A stretch of 64,000 nt of DNA from Candidatus Schekmanbacteria bacterium RIFCSPLOWO2_02_FULL_38_14 (GTDB lineage: Bacteria > Schekmanbacteria > GWA2-38-11), in the NCBI GenBank assembly GCA_001790855.1, contig MGDH01000010.1:49794-113793 (forward strand), written 5' to 3'. Of this stretch, positions 44,326-53,000 are shown piece after piece. Under the pieces are notes generated by a model, which had not been told where the DNA came from, made no database searches, and saw only the letters and a program-made list of their open reading frames with translations. Positions within the stretch are counted from its first letter, which is position 1, and each line of letters opens with the position of its first letter. A program made the position numbers and the translations under genes.

Positions 44326-45018
44326 TCATTCAAAAACGCCTGTTCTTCCTTTGTGATACGAACAGACCTCACACTCTGGATTATAGCCCGGATATGGGCT
44401 GTTTAAAAGCTTGACCATATCCTCTAATTTTTTTTCCATCGAACTAACATCAATCTTAACCAAATCAATATGGCTGTCAAACTTTACTTCAATTGAAGGG
44501 TCATTTTTATCCTTAACAAAATAATGAAAAAGATAGGCTCGGTCTGAAACCCTGTGTCCGTGTTTCATAAACATGAAGCCATAGGCGGCAAGCTGATCTA
44601 TGTAATATTTCTGTTTATCTTCAGCAGGGGCATTGCCTGAAGATTTATAATCTGCCGGAATTAACCGTCCATCATACTCAACCAGAACATCATCAATTTT
44701 CCCTGTAAGAACATACCCAGCATCAATACTTACAACCTTTAAAGCATTTGAACTTGTCCGCCATACATTAAGGGTGTTTAAATCGGTGAACGGTTTAATG
44801 TTCTCTTGAAGTAGTGCGCTTGTTTCCGGAGGGAACATCTCCTGCTCGCGGTATTTGTCATAACGCGCTTTTAAAATGCTATCCATAGCGCTATTCAAAA
44901 GCAAAGGAAGCATCGGAGCCTTTTTATAATGATTATCTACCCAAAAACAAGACTTGCAACTTGTGTATCCATATAAACCGCTCGGGCTTAATTTCCATAA
45001 ACCTTCATTTGTTTTCAT
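44326..45018 (-). CDS. PD-(D/E)XK-superfamily nuclease
   Basis: 230 residues. The core is GKIDDVLVEYDGRLIPADYKSSG, giving the D...(D/E)xK catalytic motif, with IDQLAAYGFM (QxxxY) after it, as in RecB/Cas4-like exonucleases. Cysteine pairs at both ends (CKSC about 21-24 and CEVC near residue 215) could bind a [4Fe-4S] cluster as in Cas4/AddB. No CRISPR or cas genes are nearby, so a stand-alone DNA-end processing role is likely. Confidence 0.78.
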   Translation of the reverse strand: MKTNEGLWKLSPSGLYGYTSCKSCFWVDNHYKKAPMLPLLLNSAMDSILKARYDKYREQEMFPPETSALLQENIKPFTDLNTLNVWRTSSNALKVVSIDAGYVLTGKIDDVLVEYDGRLIPADYKSSGNAPAEDKQKYYIDQLAAYGFMFMKHGHRVSDRAYLFHYFVKDKNDPSIEVKFDSHIDLVKIDVSSMEKKLEDMVKLLNSPYPGYNPECEVCSYHKGRTGVFE

Positions 45019-45214
45019 AGCGGATTCTCTCTCAATTCTTTCAAAAAATGCTCTTTTGCTTGGATTAAAAAATATAACCGGTACATTTTTCTTAAAATCA
45101 AAACCTCAGGTAGTTCAGGTTTTTATCCGGCGGTGCGGGATTAAAGAGAACTGTTGTTCATGCTCACTAATTAGGTAACTCTTTTGATATAATATATAAC
45201 CAAAGAAGGCATAA

Positions 45215-45331
45215 ATGCAAATTAAAGATCAAGTTATTATTAAACGTTGGAAACCTATTTTAGAAGAGTACGAAAAGACAAGAGCAAAGGTTACCCCGCG
45301 TTCTTTCAAATTCATAAAAGACCTTAATTAG
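45215..45331 (+). pseudogene. N-terminal fragment of a transposase-like protein
   Basis: 38 codons from an ATG with AAGAAGG upstream and a TATAAT-like box at 45187. MQIKDQVIIKRWKPILEEYEKT (quoted in part) resembles the start of integrase-type IS transposases, but the frame stops after 38 codons, 11 bp before the MITE at 45342. It is most likely a broken insertion sequence. Confidence 0.4.
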
Positions 45332-45341
45332 AAAAAGGGAA

Positions 45342-45517
45342 CGGCAGGCTGTCCCAAAATTAAATCTTCAAAAATAGTTTACCACTGTAGATAGTAAATT
45401 GATATCTTTTGCGAAATAAAATAACACTCATAAAACAAAATTACTCGTTATTGAGTATGTTATTGCCAGTTCAGGAAACGAGTTTTCAAAAAATGCGCAT
45501 TTTGGGACAGCCTGCCG
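45342..45517. mobile_element. 176-bp MITE with perfect 19-bp terminal inverted repeats
   Basis: Ends are CGGCAGGCTGTCCCAAAAT and its exact complement. The interior is AT-rich with no ORF. Target duplication is not obvious. The perfect repeats suggest recent movement. Confidence 0.8.
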
Positions 45518-45543
45518 GTCTCTTTTTTTTATTAGAAAAGTAA

Positions 45544-45690
45544 CTTCCCACTCCACTTCCGGCAATCCTCCCCATACTCGTAATCCTTGCACATAAAGCC
45601 TGGATGGGGAAAGAAGATTTTGGGATTGATGCTTTTAAGAATCTTTTATTAGCAGAAGAATTCTGCAACGGTTGGTTTCACTTTTTGTAA
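45544..45690 (+). pseudogene. Unidentified gene tail
   Basis: 48 sense codons without ATG at the start, ending in TAA: a hydrophobic stretch (LPAILPILVILAHK) then WMGKEDFGIDAFKN. It looks like the end of a lost membrane protein and lies directly beyond the MITE. Otherwise 45019-45893 contains only the MITE and the transposase fragment. Confidence 0.3.
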
Positions 45691-45739
45691 AAGAGGGAAC
45701 AATGTTTGAAAAAGATACCATATCTATCTTGAAACAGGG

Positions 45740-45769
45740 TTGACAATTGGTTCTGTTCCATAATAAATT
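45740..45769 (+). promoter_or_regulatory. Possible promoter of the mechanosensitive channel gene
   Basis: TTGACA (45740-45745), 18-nt spacer, TAAATT (45764-45769). The leader would be about 115 nt. Confidence 0.35.
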
Positions 45770-45893
45770 ATAATTAGAGCAATAATTCTGTTTAAAGCTT
45801 TCTCAGAAACACATCATAAAAATTATAAAAGTTCAGGACTTTAAAAATAAACTTTTTAAAAGGCTAACTTCTAAAATATTTTAGGAGAAAAAG

Positions 45894-46928
45894 ATGGATA
45901 TTAATTTTAACATAATAGTTATTCCATCAATCATAGCATTAACAACTATTCTGGTATTGCTGATAATCAGAGCCATTTCATTTAAAATCCTTAACAGGTG
46001 GGCAGAAAAAACAGAGACAAGGATTGATGACATAATAGTAAACATATTAAAAACCCCGTCTATATACTGGTCAGTCGCCATCGGCATTTATATTGGTATC
46101 GCAGTCTCCGAGTTTCCTAAAAAGTATGTAATTCATCTGAACAAAACCATCCATGTATTGATAATTTTTTCCATAACCATCACCATTGCAAACATATTAT
46201 CAAAAATATTCAGAAATTATGTTCAGAAATTAAATCTCCAGATTCCTACAACTGGGCTTGCAAACGGGATTTTAAAAGGGACGGTTATTGTGATAGGTGT
46301 ATTGATTATTCTCAATGTTCTTGGCATTTCAATAACACCTCTGCTTACTGCGCTCGGTGTCGGAGGTTTGGCTGTTGCCCTTGCGCTTCAGGATACGATG
46401 GCAAACCTTTTTGCCGGCATTCACATACTGGTTGAAAAGTCTATAAGAATCGGTGACTTTATAAAACTTGAAACAGGTCAGGAAGGCTACGTTGAGGACA
46501 TTACATGGAGAACAACCAGGATAAAAATGCTTCCTAACAACATTGTTGTAATTCCAAACAGCAAACTTGCGCAAAGTACAATGACAAACTATTTCCTGCC
46601 GGAAAAAATGATGTCTCTGCCAATTAAGGTAAGCGTAAGCTACTCTTCAGACCCTGAGAAGATTGAAAGGGTGCTTGCTGATGAAGCAAAAAAAGCAGTT
46701 GGAGAGGTTCAGGGACTGCTTGGGGACCCGGAACCCTTTGTGAGATTTATCCCGGGATTTGGCGAAAGCTCCCTTGATTTTACTCTCATATGCCATGTCA
46801 GGGAGTTTGTTGACCAGTATACTGTCCAACACGAACTAAGAAAAAGGATTTTTAAAAGATTCAAAGAGGAAGGCATAGAAATACCATTCCCGCACCGCAC
46901 AGTTTATCTTAAGGAAAAAAAAGAATAA
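45894..46928 (+). CDS. MscS-family small-conductance mechanosensitive channel
   Basis: 344 residues. Four or so hydrophobic helices occupy about 5-165. The pore helix and beta-domain entry read LLTALGVGGLAVALALQDTMANLFAGIHIL, then IRIGDFIKL and GYVEDITWRTTRIKM, which define MscS. The C-terminal alpha/beta domain ends EEGIEIPFPHRTVYLKEKK. It releases solutes under osmotic downshock. The start is supported by AGGAG 7 nt upstream. Confidence 0.93.
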   Translation: MDINFNIIVIPSIIALTTILVLLIIRAISFKILNRWAEKTETRIDDIIVNILKTPSIYWSVAIGIYIGIAVSEFPKKYVIHLNKTIHVLIIFSITITIANILSKIFRNYVQKLNLQIPTTGLANGILKGTVIVIGVLIILNVLGISITPLLTALGVGGLAVALALQDTMANLFAGIHILVEKSIRIGDFIKLETGQEGYVEDITWRTTRIKMLPNNIVVIPNSKLAQSTMTNYFLPEKMMSLPIKVSVSYSSDPEKIERVLADEAKKAVGEVQGLLGDPEPFVRFIPGFGESSLDFTLICHVREFVDQYTVQHELRKRIFKRFKEEGIEIPFPHRTVYLKEKKE

Positions 46929-46949
46929 GCGGAAAATAATGCTTTGCTC

Positions 46950-48275
46950 TTACTTTGTCTTTTCCAGAACCTCGTGGGCATTAGACTGGTGGAATTTCAA
47001 AAACTTTTCAGCAATCTCAGGCCTCTCTTTTTTCACCCTGTCCATCTTGGACATAAAAGCATCCTTCATCACTGCAGGCGCAGTATTTTCACTCACATAA
47101 CCATCATAAATCTCATTATCAGTAAGGCCGAACAGATAATCAATCTCATCATCATTTAAAAAACCGATGCCGTATCCCTTCAGGGCTTTTTCAATCTCAC
47201 CGGGCCAGCAATACTCAAATGTTTTCTTCCAGTAGTCTGTATATTCCTTATATCCGCAGTTGGTCTTGAGATGCTGCGCAGAAACTTTTCCAGCCTTATA
47301 GCCATACATCATTGCTCCCTGACAGTAGGTTTCAATAAATGATGGCGCATCGCCGACAGCTATTATATTTCCCTCAGCAGGTTCCTGAATACAGGTATAA
47401 AAATTAAGTGTTGCTGCTGCTGTATGGACAACCTTTGCACTCCTGAACCAGTGGCTGAATTTCCCGTTTTTCAGAAAATTATCAATCCCGATTTTGTTTG
47501 ATGATTTAATAACAGGCGTTGCATACATCAGGTCAATAATTGGCTTATCGCCGGGTTTTGCATCTGCAAGGTGCTTATCAAGCATATATATTGCACCATT
47601 ACCATCCGGTGTATGCCCTCTTCCAACAAAAATTATAAATGCAGGAGGAAATGGAGATTCCACGCCTTCCAGAAAATAAGAAGCTACACGGAAGGTTATG
47701 AAAAATTTTCTTTTTCTAAAGGCTTCAAGCCCAAGAACAATCTGCGAATTCACTCCGTCTGCTGCAACAGCAACACGGCATTTCACATCCTTTACAGCCC
47801 TTGAACGGTTTCCGCGGAAGGATACCCTGACCTCATCTTTTTTTATATTCTCAGCCTTCAGCCCAAATGTCTCTGTCAGAACATCAACGCCAAGTTTTTC
47901 TGCATCTTCTAAAAGCCCCCGCAAAAGCACTTCCTTATTATAGGCAATAGAAACTCCATTGGGGTTGCTCATTATAAGTTTTTTTCCGCCCGGAGTAATT
48001 CTTATTGACTGTTCCAGTTTAGCCCATTGCCCTGTGTATTTAACCTTCAAGCCGAGTTTTTCATAATGGATATTGTTATCTACAATACTGCAGTTATCTC
48101 CGTGGGTACTTACCTCATTTATAAGCATCGTACAGCATGACCTGTCAATCCTGGGGATATCCCTTTTCATATCCATAAGAAGAACACTCAATCCTTCTTC
48201 AGCAGCAGTTTTTGCTGTCATCAATCCTGCGGGCCCTGCCCCGATTACCACCATGTCATATTTGTTCTTAAGCAT
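46950..48275 (-). CDS. Geranylgeranyl-reductase-family / FixC-like FAD oxidoreductase
   Basis: 441 residues. The FAD Rossmann motif is VVIGAGPAGLMTAKTAAEEG; later family motifs are AVAADGVNSQIV and GDAPSFIETYCQGAMMYGYKAG. A cysteine-rich patch (SCCTML) sits near residue 47. The superfamily reduces isoprenoid double bonds or, as FixC/ETF-QO, exchanges electrons with quinone. It is the last gene of a seven-gene redox operon and directly follows a two-cluster ferredoxin, a FixC-FixX-like pairing. The acceptor is unknown. Confidence 0.82.
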   Translation of the reverse strand: MLKNKYDMVVIGAGPAGLMTAKTAAEEGLSVLLMDMKRDIPRIDRSCCTMLINEVSTHGDNCSIVDNNIHYEKLGLKVKYTGQWAKLEQSIRITPGGKKLIMSNPNGVSIAYNKEVLLRGLLEDAEKLGVDVLTETFGLKAENIKKDEVRVSFRGNRSRAVKDVKCRVAVAADGVNSQIVLGLEAFRKRKFFITFRVASYFLEGVESPFPPAFIIFVGRGHTPDGNGAIYMLDKHLADAKPGDKPIIDLMYATPVIKSSNKIGIDNFLKNGKFSHWFRSAKVVHTAAATLNFYTCIQEPAEGNIIAVGDAPSFIETYCQGAMMYGYKAGKVSAQHLKTNCGYKEYTDYWKKTFEYCWPGEIEKALKGYGIGFLNDDEIDYLFGLTDNEIYDGYVSENTAPAVMKDAFMSKMDRVKKERPEIAEKFLKFHQSNAHEVLEKTK

Positions 48276-48308
48276 AACTAAAACCTTTTAGCTGTTAGCT
48301 GAAAGCTG

Positions 48309-48542
48309 TCAGCTGTCAGCTTCTTCTGTAAACGGATTGCTCTCAAAATTAAGGGAAATAACATCAGGGAAACGGCAGTCAGAATATATTGCAGTAACAC
48401 CGCAAACTGCCCTGCAGGTCCCGCATTCGATACACGAAAGCTGGTCAATATAAGATTTATTGTCAATAAACCTTATTGCAACCCTCGGGCATTGATTGAC
48501 ACAACCACCGCACCCCGCACATATATCTCTATCTACTTTCAT
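48309..48542 (-). CDS. Two-cluster 4Fe-4S ferredoxin
   Basis: 77 residues with CAGCGGCVNQCP and CIECGTCRAVCG, each ending in a Cys. The 3' end and following spacer contain repeated AGCTG/CAGCT units (48290-48323). It lies between the NuoG-like and FixC-like genes and probably carries electrons between them, in the manner of FixX. Confidence 0.9.
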   Translation of the reverse strand: MKVDRDICAGCGGCVNQCPRVAIRFIDNKSYIDQLSCIECGTCRAVCGVTAIYSDCRFPDVISLNFESNPFTEEADS

Positions 48543-48561
48543 AAGTTAAATTCCAAAAATA

Positions 48562-49356
48562 TTAGGGTTTAGATTTTTTCACTTCCTCTTTCTTGCACAT
48601 CAGGCATGTTTCAAAAAATTCATCCTGCACCTTTACTTTCTCTCTTATAAACTCTACCTGCTTTGAAGGAATAAAACTCTCCCCGCATACCTTGCATTTT
48701 TTATAGTCAAACCCGACTTTCCAGTTATCAATAATCATTGCCGGTCCATTAATCTCTTCTCCCTCAGGTATTTGAGCCTTTTCACCCTCTTCAATCTCGT
48801 GCATCTTCACAGCACCTGTCGGGCACACATAAAAACAGGTCCCGCAGCCAATACAGTCTTTTGACTTTTTGAAAAATGGAGAGGCGACAACCCGTTCATA
48901 TCCTCTCTTCACATAATCAATTGCTGAAACACCTACAATCTCCCTGCATGCCCTGATACACAAGCCGCAGAGAATACACGGTTCATTCTTGCTTTTGAAT
49001 CTTTCTATCTTTTTTACTTTCAAGCGCTCTGCAAGCTCAAGGAGTTTGCTGTTTTCTGATGCATCTATCAGAAGAAGCCTTAAAACCAGCTCCCTTACTT
49101 TTTTAACCCTATCTGTATCTGTTCTTACAACAAGTCCGTCTTCAACAATATACTGGCATGATGAAACAATCCTTGAATTACTGTTCTCGCCAATTTCCAC
49201 AGCGCACAGCCTGCACCCGCCATAGGGCTTCATGGAATCATGATGGCACAAAGTCGGAATATAAATCATCTCCTGCCTTGCAACATCAAGGATTGTAGCA
49301 CCCTCTTTGGCTTCTGTTTTTATTCCATTAATTTTTATACTCAGCATTTTTCCCAT
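48562..49356 (-). CDS. NuoG/HydA-N-terminal-like [2Fe-2S] + 4Fe-4S protein
   Basis: 264 residues. A plant-type [2Fe-2S] domain (CHHDSMKPYGGCRLC ... SCQ) is followed by two 4Fe-4S motifs (CILCGLCIRACRE, CIGCGTCFYVCPTG) and two CxxC pairs near the end (CKVC, CLMC), possibly a zinc ribbon. This is the small electron-relay form of NuoG found in NAD-linked hydrogenases and formate dehydrogenases. The molybdopterin-like part is absent. An internal ATG at 49347 is an alternative start. It follows the NuoF-like gene after a 141-bp gap full of palindromes. Confidence 0.88.
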   Translation of the reverse strand: MGKMLSIKINGIKTEAKEGATILDVARQEMIYIPTLCHHDSMKPYGGCRLCAVEIGENSNSRIVSSCQYIVEDGLVVRTDTDRVKKVRELVLRLLLIDASENSKLLELAERLKVKKIERFKSKNEPCILCGLCIRACREIVGVSAIDYVKRGYERVVASPFFKKSKDCIGCGTCFYVCPTGAVKMHEIEEGEKAQIPEGEEINGPAMIIDNWKVGFDYKKCKVCGESFIPSKQVEFIREKVKVQDEFFETCLMCKKEEVKKSKP

Positions 49357-49380
49357 CTGTTTTCTGTATTTTGATATTTG

Positions 49381-49473
49381 TAATAACAGACCTTTAGGTC
49401 TGTTATTAACAGGTCTGAAGACCTGTTTCTACATTTTCTCTTTGCATATTCGAGAGACAGCCGAGACGGCTGT
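49381..49473. repeat. Three palindromes within the redox operon
   Basis: TAATAACAGACC(TTTA)GGTCTGTTATTA at 49381-49408, AACAGGTCT-GA-AGACCTGTT at 49408-49427 and ACAGCCG-AGA-CGGCTGT at 49457-49473. In RNA they would form consecutive hairpins between the NuoF-like and NuoG-like coding regions. Confidence 0.75.
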
Positions 49474-49497
49474 CCTACTTCTTACTTCTTAATTCTT

Positions 49498-51408
49498 TTA
49501 CTTTGTCACCACTGCATCAACCGGGCAAATCTCCTTGCATGCAGAACACTTGGTGCATTTCTTAACATCAATAACATGAGCCTTTTTCTTTTCTCCTGTT
49601 ATTGCATCAACAGGGCATGCTTCAATGCATTTCCCGCATGCAATACAGGTAGAGGGTTCAATACGGTATTTTATAAGTTTCTTGCATACACCAGCCGGAC
49701 ATTTCTTCTCATTTATATGCGCCTCATATTCATCTCTGAAATATCGCAGAGTTGTCAGCACAGGATTTGGCGCGGTGGCTCCTAAGTTACAGAAAGAGCC
49801 ATCCTTGATAGACTGTGCCATCTCTTCCAGAAGTTCTATATCTTCTGCCCTTCCATTTCCCCTTGTAATATCCTCAACAATCTCCCTCATCTTTCTTACC
49901 CCAACTCTGCACGGAACACACTTGCCGCAGGATTCATCTTCTAAATAGCTCAGAAAATATTTTGCAATATCCACCATGCAGGTATCCTCATCCATCACAA
50001 CCATTCCGCCTGAACCCATGATAGAGCCTGCTTTTTTAAGCTCATCATAATCAATTGGTAAATTCAGCATATTTGCAGGTATGCATCCACCTGAAGGACC
50101 TCCTGTCTGAACTGCTTTGACCTTTTTATCTTTTGGGATGCCACCTCCAATATCAAATATGATTTCAGAGAGCGTAATGCCCATAGGCACTTCAACAAGC
50201 CCGACATTTTTAATCTTGCCCACAAGTGAAAACACCTTTGTTCCCTTGCTGTCTTTGGTTCCCATTGATGAGAACCATTCTGCGCCCTTTGCAATTATTG
50301 CCGGGATATTTGCAAGTGTCTCAACATTGTTGATGACTGTTGGCATATCCCAGAGCCCTGCAATTGCCGGGTAGGGAGGTCTCTGTCTCGGCTCACCCCA
50401 GCTACCTTCAATTGATCTTATAAGCGCTGTCTCTTCACCGCAAACAAAAGCTCCGGCTCCCTGAGTAATCTTAATATCAAAGTCAAAACCTGTTTTCATA
50501 ATTCCTTTACCAAGAAGCCCTGCATCTCTTGCCATCTTTAAAGCAGTCTCAAGTTTCTCTATTGCAATCGGGTATTCAGACCTGACATAGATATATCCCT
50601 GTGTTGCTCCAATTGCATAAGCTGCAATAATCATACCCTCTATTATAGAGTGTGGGTCCCCTTCAAGGATTGAACGGTCCATATATGCCCCCGGGTCACC
50701 CTCATCTGCGTTACAGATTACATATTTTGTTTTCCCCTGAGCCTTTCTTGCAACAGCCCATTTTCTTCCTGTCGGGAATCCTGCGCCGCCCCTCCCCCTT
50801 ATTCCTGATTTTTCAACATCTGATATTACCTTCTCAGGCTTTTTCTCCTTTAAAACCTTTGCAAGCGAAAAGTATCCGTCTCTGGCTATATATTCAGAAA
50901 TATTATTCGGGTCGATTATGCCACAGTTTCGCATGGCAATCTTCACCTGCTTCTTATAAAATGGAGTAGTATTTATCAATGGGACTGATAAAGCCTGCTG
51001 AGATTTGCCATCCGATAAAAGCCTTTTAGTAAAACCGGAAATAGGAAATTTATCCTCATCAGTTCTACCAATTGCCTTTGATGAAACCTTGCCTGAAATA
51101 GTGTCTTTTAAGATATTTGAAACTTCCTGAGGTTTTACCTTTCCATATGTTATCCGTGGGAATTTCGGCATAGAGATATCAACAATTGGTTCTGCATGGC
51201 ACAGACCAATGCATCCTGTCATTGTTATCCTGGGCTTTAAATTCTCTTTTGCAACCTCAGCAAGAATAGCTTCATACACGCCCTTTGCGCCTGTAGCACA
51301 ACCGCATGTTGACATACCAACACTTATCTTCATCTCTTCAGGGTAAAGAGATTTAAGTCCTTCTTCTTTTATTTTTTCAAGGTCACTTATGCTGTTTATT
51401 TTTCTCAT
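49498..51408 (-). CDS. NuoF/HydB-like NAD(P)H-FMN subunit with ferredoxin tail
   Basis: 636 residues from ATG 51408 (a TTG five codons earlier falls at the edge of a dispersed repeat). A thioredoxin-like [2Fe-2S] domain (STCGC ... GCIGLC, about 30-110) precedes the NuoF core with the FMN/NADH motif GIRGRGGAGFPTGRKW and GAGAFVCGEETAL, then the 4Fe-4S set CGKCVPCRVG. The end adds two ferredoxin motifs (CIACGKCIEACP, CTKCSACKEICP). This layout is typical of bifurcating hydrogenase beta subunits and is the NAD(P)-reactive module of the operon. Confidence 0.93.
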   Translation of the reverse strand: MRKINSISDLEKIKEEGLKSLYPEEMKISVGMSTCGCATGAKGVYEAILAEVAKENLKPRITMTGCIGLCHAEPIVDISMPKFPRITYGKVKPQEVSNILKDTISGKVSSKAIGRTDEDKFPISGFTKRLLSDGKSQQALSVPLINTTPFYKKQVKIAMRNCGIIDPNNISEYIARDGYFSLAKVLKEKKPEKVISDVEKSGIRGRGGAGFPTGRKWAVARKAQGKTKYVICNADEGDPGAYMDRSILEGDPHSIIEGMIIAAYAIGATQGYIYVRSEYPIAIEKLETALKMARDAGLLGKGIMKTGFDFDIKITQGAGAFVCGEETALIRSIEGSWGEPRQRPPYPAIAGLWDMPTVINNVETLANIPAIIAKGAEWFSSMGTKDSKGTKVFSLVGKIKNVGLVEVPMGITLSEIIFDIGGGIPKDKKVKAVQTGGPSGGCIPANMLNLPIDYDELKKAGSIMGSGGMVVMDEDTCMVDIAKYFLSYLEDESCGKCVPCRVGVRKMREIVEDITRGNGRAEDIELLEEMAQSIKDGSFCNLGATAPNPVLTTLRYFRDEYEAHINEKKCPAGVCKKLIKYRIEPSTCIACGKCIEACPVDAITGEKKKAHVIDVKKCTKCSACKEICPVDAVVTK

Positions 51409-51423
51409 TTTCTTCGGTTCCAA

Positions 51424-51471
51424 ATCCCCCCATCCCCCCTTTACTAAAGGGGGGGGTGAGGAGGGATTTAT
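51424..51471. repeat. CCCCCCTTTACTAAAGGGGGGG hairpin repeat
   Basis: Member of the hairpin family at 18965 and 21155, here in the 85-bp gap between NuoE-like and NuoF-like genes (quoted in the call is a 22-base stem region; arms are C6TTTA and TAAAGGGGGGG). Confidence 0.6.
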
Positions 51472-51493
51472 TTTATTCCAATTTGTTTTGGCC

Positions 51494-51973
51494 TCAAGTA
51501 TCTTTGTTATCTCTATATTTCTTCAATACCTCTGGAATTTTTTCCTGAGTTAAATCACCGTATATGTCTTCATTTATCCTCACAACAGGTGCAAGGCTGC
51601 AGCATCCGAGGCATCTTACTTTGCTAACAGTAAACTCCATGTCTTCGGTCGTACCTTCCTGAGAACTCAGATTAAGCTCGTTACCTATGCGACTAAGTAC
51701 ATTCTCTCCATTTTTTACATGGCATGCCGTACCCATACACACACTTATTTTATTTCTCCCTGTCGGGCTCAGGCTGAATGCCTTGTAGAAAGTTGCAACA
51801 GTAAAAAGCTTTGAAACAGGAAGTTCCAGTTTTTTGCTTAAAAAATATAATGATTCTTCCGGCAGGTAGTTATATCTTTTCTGTATCTCATGCATAATCG
51901 GGATAAGAGAATCCTCACTCCTCCCATAATTTTCTACAATTGAATCTATTGCTTTTTCATCTCTCTCTGTCAT
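51494..51973 (-). CDS. NuoE-like [2Fe-2S] subunit
   Basis: 159 residues. The thioredoxin-fold cluster ligands are C in MGTACHVKNG (with the usual C-x4-C replaced by a spaced CMGTAC) and CLGCCSLAP. Motifs LPEESLYFLSKKLELPVSK and ATFYKAFSLSPTGRNKI match NuoE/HydC. It pairs with the NuoF-like subunit downstream. Its start overlaps the PorB-like stop by 4 bp, indicating translational coupling of the Nuo-like and Por-like parts. Confidence 0.92.
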   Translation of the reverse strand: MTERDEKAIDSIVENYGRSEDSLIPIMHEIQKRYNYLPEESLYFLSKKLELPVSKLFTVATFYKAFSLSPTGRNKISVCMGTACHVKNGENVLSRIGNELNLSSQEGTTEDMEFTVSKVRCLGCCSLAPVVRINEDIYGDLTQEKIPEVLKKYRDNKDT

Positions 51974-52914
51974 TGCTTACTCTTTTCTAAAGAAAGAATT
52001 CTGGTATATTCTCTGTCCACTGATTTCCTGATAATCGAAACTGTATCTCCCCTAAAATTCCTGTAGCGGTCCTGAGATTTGATGTACTGCTCTACCTTTT
52101 CTGAATTTTCAACTTTCATTGTAAGGCTGAATTCTCCCTCTGATAATTCCCATAAGGGAAAGAATCTTGAATCTATGGCAAGCTTGGCAAGCTTTACAGT
52201 ATCCTGAGCAGGGAAAATCCATCCTGTCGGACACGGGGAATGGATTAGAACCAGAGCTGTCCCTTTTTTTTCCATTCCCTTTTTGATTTTATTAATCAGG
52301 TCAAACGGATAAGCAACTGATGCAGAAGCCGCATAAGAGATATTGCTTTCAGTTAATGGTTTTAACAGGCTTTTATCTTCCATTATAAAATCGAGCTCTT
52401 TTTCTCCCGGAATATGGTGTTCATATTCAATTCCGAATGCTGGCGGTATTGAATTCTTTATAAAACGGTCCATGTAGGGTTCGTTATCATAAAGAGCTAT
52501 CAGGATATTTAACTTCCTCTCCAGCAAATTAGAAAAAGCTGTGTAATTCTCCTCAAGGATTTTTTTGTCCAGAGCAATGGCAGGTTTTCTGACCCACTCT
52601 CTGGTAGTCTTTCCCTCTGATATTAATTTTTTATTCCCTCTGCCAATTCCTGAAACAATTGATTGTACAAGGTCATCAAAGGTCATTTCATCCCATCCAA
52701 AGCTCAGGGCATCAGGTCTTTCAAAAACTATCCCTTTTGAGTCATCTGATTTAAAAACAGCCTCCCTGCCAAGTGCTTTTGAGGCAAACCTTACAGCCAT
52801 TGCCTTTCCGCATCCGGAGCAGGAACGCCTTCCTGTTACAAATGACTCTTCCTTTGGCAGGAGCTTTGGAACATAAATGTTGAATTTATCCATAATTTTT
52901 GAAAGTTCAAACAT
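51970..52914 (-). CDS. PorB-like 2-oxoacid:ferredoxin oxidoreductase beta-subunit homologue, degenerate thiamine site
   Basis: 314 residues from ATG 52914. PorB features are present: RRSCSGCGKAMAVRFASKALG, ALYDNEPYMDR and SPCPTGWIFPAQDTVKLAKLA. However, the GDGD...N segment that binds Mg-thiamine diphosphate is replaced by PAIALDKKILEENYTAF, and the third cluster cysteine after the first helix is missing (KSDDSKG). No PorA or PorG gene is nearby. It may have kept a protein-binding or cluster role only. It is the second gene of the operon, coupled to NuoE. Confidence 0.85.
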   Translation of the reverse strand: MFELSKIMDKFNIYVPKLLPKEESFVTGRRSCSGCGKAMAVRFASKALGREAVFKSDDSKGIVFERPDALSFGWDEMTFDDLVQSIVSGIGRGNKKLISEGKTTREWVRKPAIALDKKILEENYTAFSNLLERKLNILIALYDNEPYMDRFIKNSIPPAFGIEYEHHIPGEKELDFIMEDKSLLKPLTESNISYAASASVAYPFDLINKIKKGMEKKGTALVLIHSPCPTGWIFPAQDTVKLAKLAIDSRFFPLWELSEGEFSLTMKVENSEKVEQYIKSQDRYRNFRGDTVSIIRKSVDREYTRILSLEKSKQ

Positions 52915-52923
52915 CAAAATCCA

Positions 52924-52996
52924 AATGTCAAATTAATTTCAAATAACCAAATACCATTTTTTATTTTGTCATTTGAACTTTGGATTTTGTCATTTT
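52924..52996. repeat. Dispersed TTTGAACTTTGGATTTTGTCATTT repeat region
   Basis: Related to the units at 16735 and 55966; here it fills the gap between the PorD-like and PorB-like genes. Confidence 0.5.
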
Positions 52997-53000
52997 ATAT

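Noticed and set aside
44326-45018. Cas4 of a CRISPR system
   Set aside because: No repeat-spacer array and no other cas gene in the window; only the nuclease superfamily is supported.
48290-48323. Tandem AGCTG repeat as a regulatory site
   Set aside because: Looks like a degenerate simple repeat at the ferredoxin gene end; no defined palindrome or promoter.
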